Under the pieces are notes generated by a model. It searched no databases. It had not been told where the DNA came from and saw nothing but the letters and a program-made list of their open reading frames with translations. DNA of 64,000 nt from CAZSRX01 sp964609675 [NCBI: uncultured Bacteroidota bacterium] (GTDB taxonomy: Bacteria > CLD3 > SB21): NCBI GenBank assembly GCA_964609675.1, contig CAZSRX010000011.1, positions 30,526 to 94,525 of the forward strand, in the 5' to 3' direction. The first letter of the stretch is position 1; every line of letters begins with the position of its first letter. The position numbers and the translations under genes are program-made. This document shows positions 63,490 to 64,000 of this stretch, one piece after another.

Positions 63490-63502
63490 TGACAAAATGT
63501 CA
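63490..63502. promoter_or_regulatory. palindromic operator/enhancer site 2
   Basis: TGACAAAATGTCA: second TGACA-N3-TGTCA palindrome; centres are 52 bp apart (about five helical turns), so both face the same side of the DNA. Confidence 0.5.
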
Positions 63503-63943
63503 TATCAAATTATTGACTTCAAATTGGTTTAACCACTCTCCATCATTTACTTCTATTTTTTCAATATTATAGGCACCTGGTTCATCCAAAAGGTACCATT
63601 GCCAGAATCAAACCGTCTGAAAGTCAACCTCTTTTTATTGATAATTGATTAAAAAATTTAGAATTATCTGCGATTTTAAAGAGCCGCCCGGACTTTTATC
63701 GTATTTTGGGAAATCGTTTTTTTGAGGCATCCTACATAAAACGCCCCTCAGGTTACAGCCCTCACGGCCCGTGGTATGGCGCGTGCGGATGATCTTTTCA
63801 GACATTATCCATGAATTTTATACCGGGCATCGCGCTGGTGCAATGGGAGGTAAATTATGTACTAGGGATTGTTTATCCTAAGTTAAACCGAACAAAATCG
63901 TGATTCATTTTCTGGAGGATTCTGGTTATAGATCTTACCTTGG
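63503..63943. other. gene-free stretch with possible decayed ORF
   Basis: No complete gene. On the minus strand, about 63510-63610, a protein-like frame without start reads WYLLDEPGAYNIEKIEV and on for about 15 residues to TGA, preceded by a TGA, and may be the tail of a dead gene. The remainder is AT-rich and has no recognised element. Confidence 0.35.
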
Positions 63944-64000
63944 TTAATGTTTTTTCAGTACAGCAATCGCTTCCTGATAAAACTGCGGACTGTTGGGCCT
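63944..64000 (-). CDS. C-terminal end of a gene cut by the window edge
   Basis: Frame open from the window end to a TAA at 63944-63946, coding RPNSPQFYQEAIAVLKKH. It looks like a TPR or helical C-terminus but only 18 residues are visible, so no function can be given. Confidence 0.4.
   Translation of the reverse strand, partial: RPNSPQFYQEAIAVLKKH

Overview
The window looks like a chromosomal segment of an uncultured bacterium of the Fibrobacterota-Chlorobiota-Bacteroidota (FCB) supergroup. Support: two secreted proteins (519-1244, 48154-50502) end in the FlgD/type-A sorting-like C-terminal domain, there is a PorV/PorQ-family outer-membrane protein, two DUF4249-like lipoproteins, a DUF4159 protein and a BatD/DUF4381-like protein. 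Lineages such as Calditrichota, KSB1 or Ignavibacteriota would fit, but the phylum cannot be fixed from sequence reading alone. Genetic code is standard: TGA works as a normal stop in several ATGA/GTGA gene overlaps.

Layout. 1-3.2 kb: a decayed thioredoxin-fold gene, a secreted sorting-domain protein, a lactonase-like metallo-beta-lactamase-fold hydrolase and peptidase E, all on the minus strand. 3.4-9.9 kb (plus): threonine aldolase, deoxyribose-phosphate aldolase, fructose-1,6-bisphosphatase, a DUF1186/SEC-C protein and a Cu(I) P-type ATPase. 10-14 kb (plus): a surface locus led by a consensus promoter, with a lipoprotein whose signal peptide contains a frame-breaking G8 tract, two tandem paralogous DUF4249-like lipoproteins and a small beta-barrel-like protein. 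14-24.3 kb (minus): FecR protein plus CHASE2-adenylate cyclase, a membrane protein, a C69 peptidase, a PorV-like porin, an orphan ccmC, DUF4159, lgt, and a catalytically dead M2-type metallopeptidase translationally coupled to lgt. A tRNA-Ile2(CAU) follows at 24.43 kb.

25.8-40.1 kb is an AT-rich accessory (defence) island, every gene on the minus strand: PLD-nuclease/Snf2 helicase, HigB-like toxin, XRE-ImmA antitoxin/protease, Eco57I-like DNA methyltransferase, a small unknown gene, a coiled-coil tail-anchored protein and two different dynamin-like GTPases. An IS4-family element (30405-31729, 18-bp perfect inverted repeats) sits inside the small gene; removing it restores the reading frame exactly. 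The trio coiled-coil protein + two dynamins is the best candidate for an undescribed membrane-acting defence module.

40.4-48 kb: receiver-domain genes, a Lys/Asp-rich secreted protein, a receiver-PAS regulator, rhodanese, CPBP protease, NAD kinase and a BatD-like protein. 48-55 kb (minus): subtilisin-like secreted protease, lysine-6-dehydrogenase-like enzyme, an RsmB-like protein that has lost both catalytic cysteines, and glucose-6-phosphate isomerase. 55.6-59.4 kb (plus): unknown Cys-containing protein, YggS, DivIVA-domain protein, purine nucleoside phosphorylase and DUF2905. 59.6-63.3 kb (minus): ClpB and two Hsp20 chaperones; the hsp20 pair has a sigma-54-like -24/-12 element and two near-identical palindromes 52 bp apart upstream, suggesting enhancer-dependent control. 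A partial minus-strand gene runs off the right edge.
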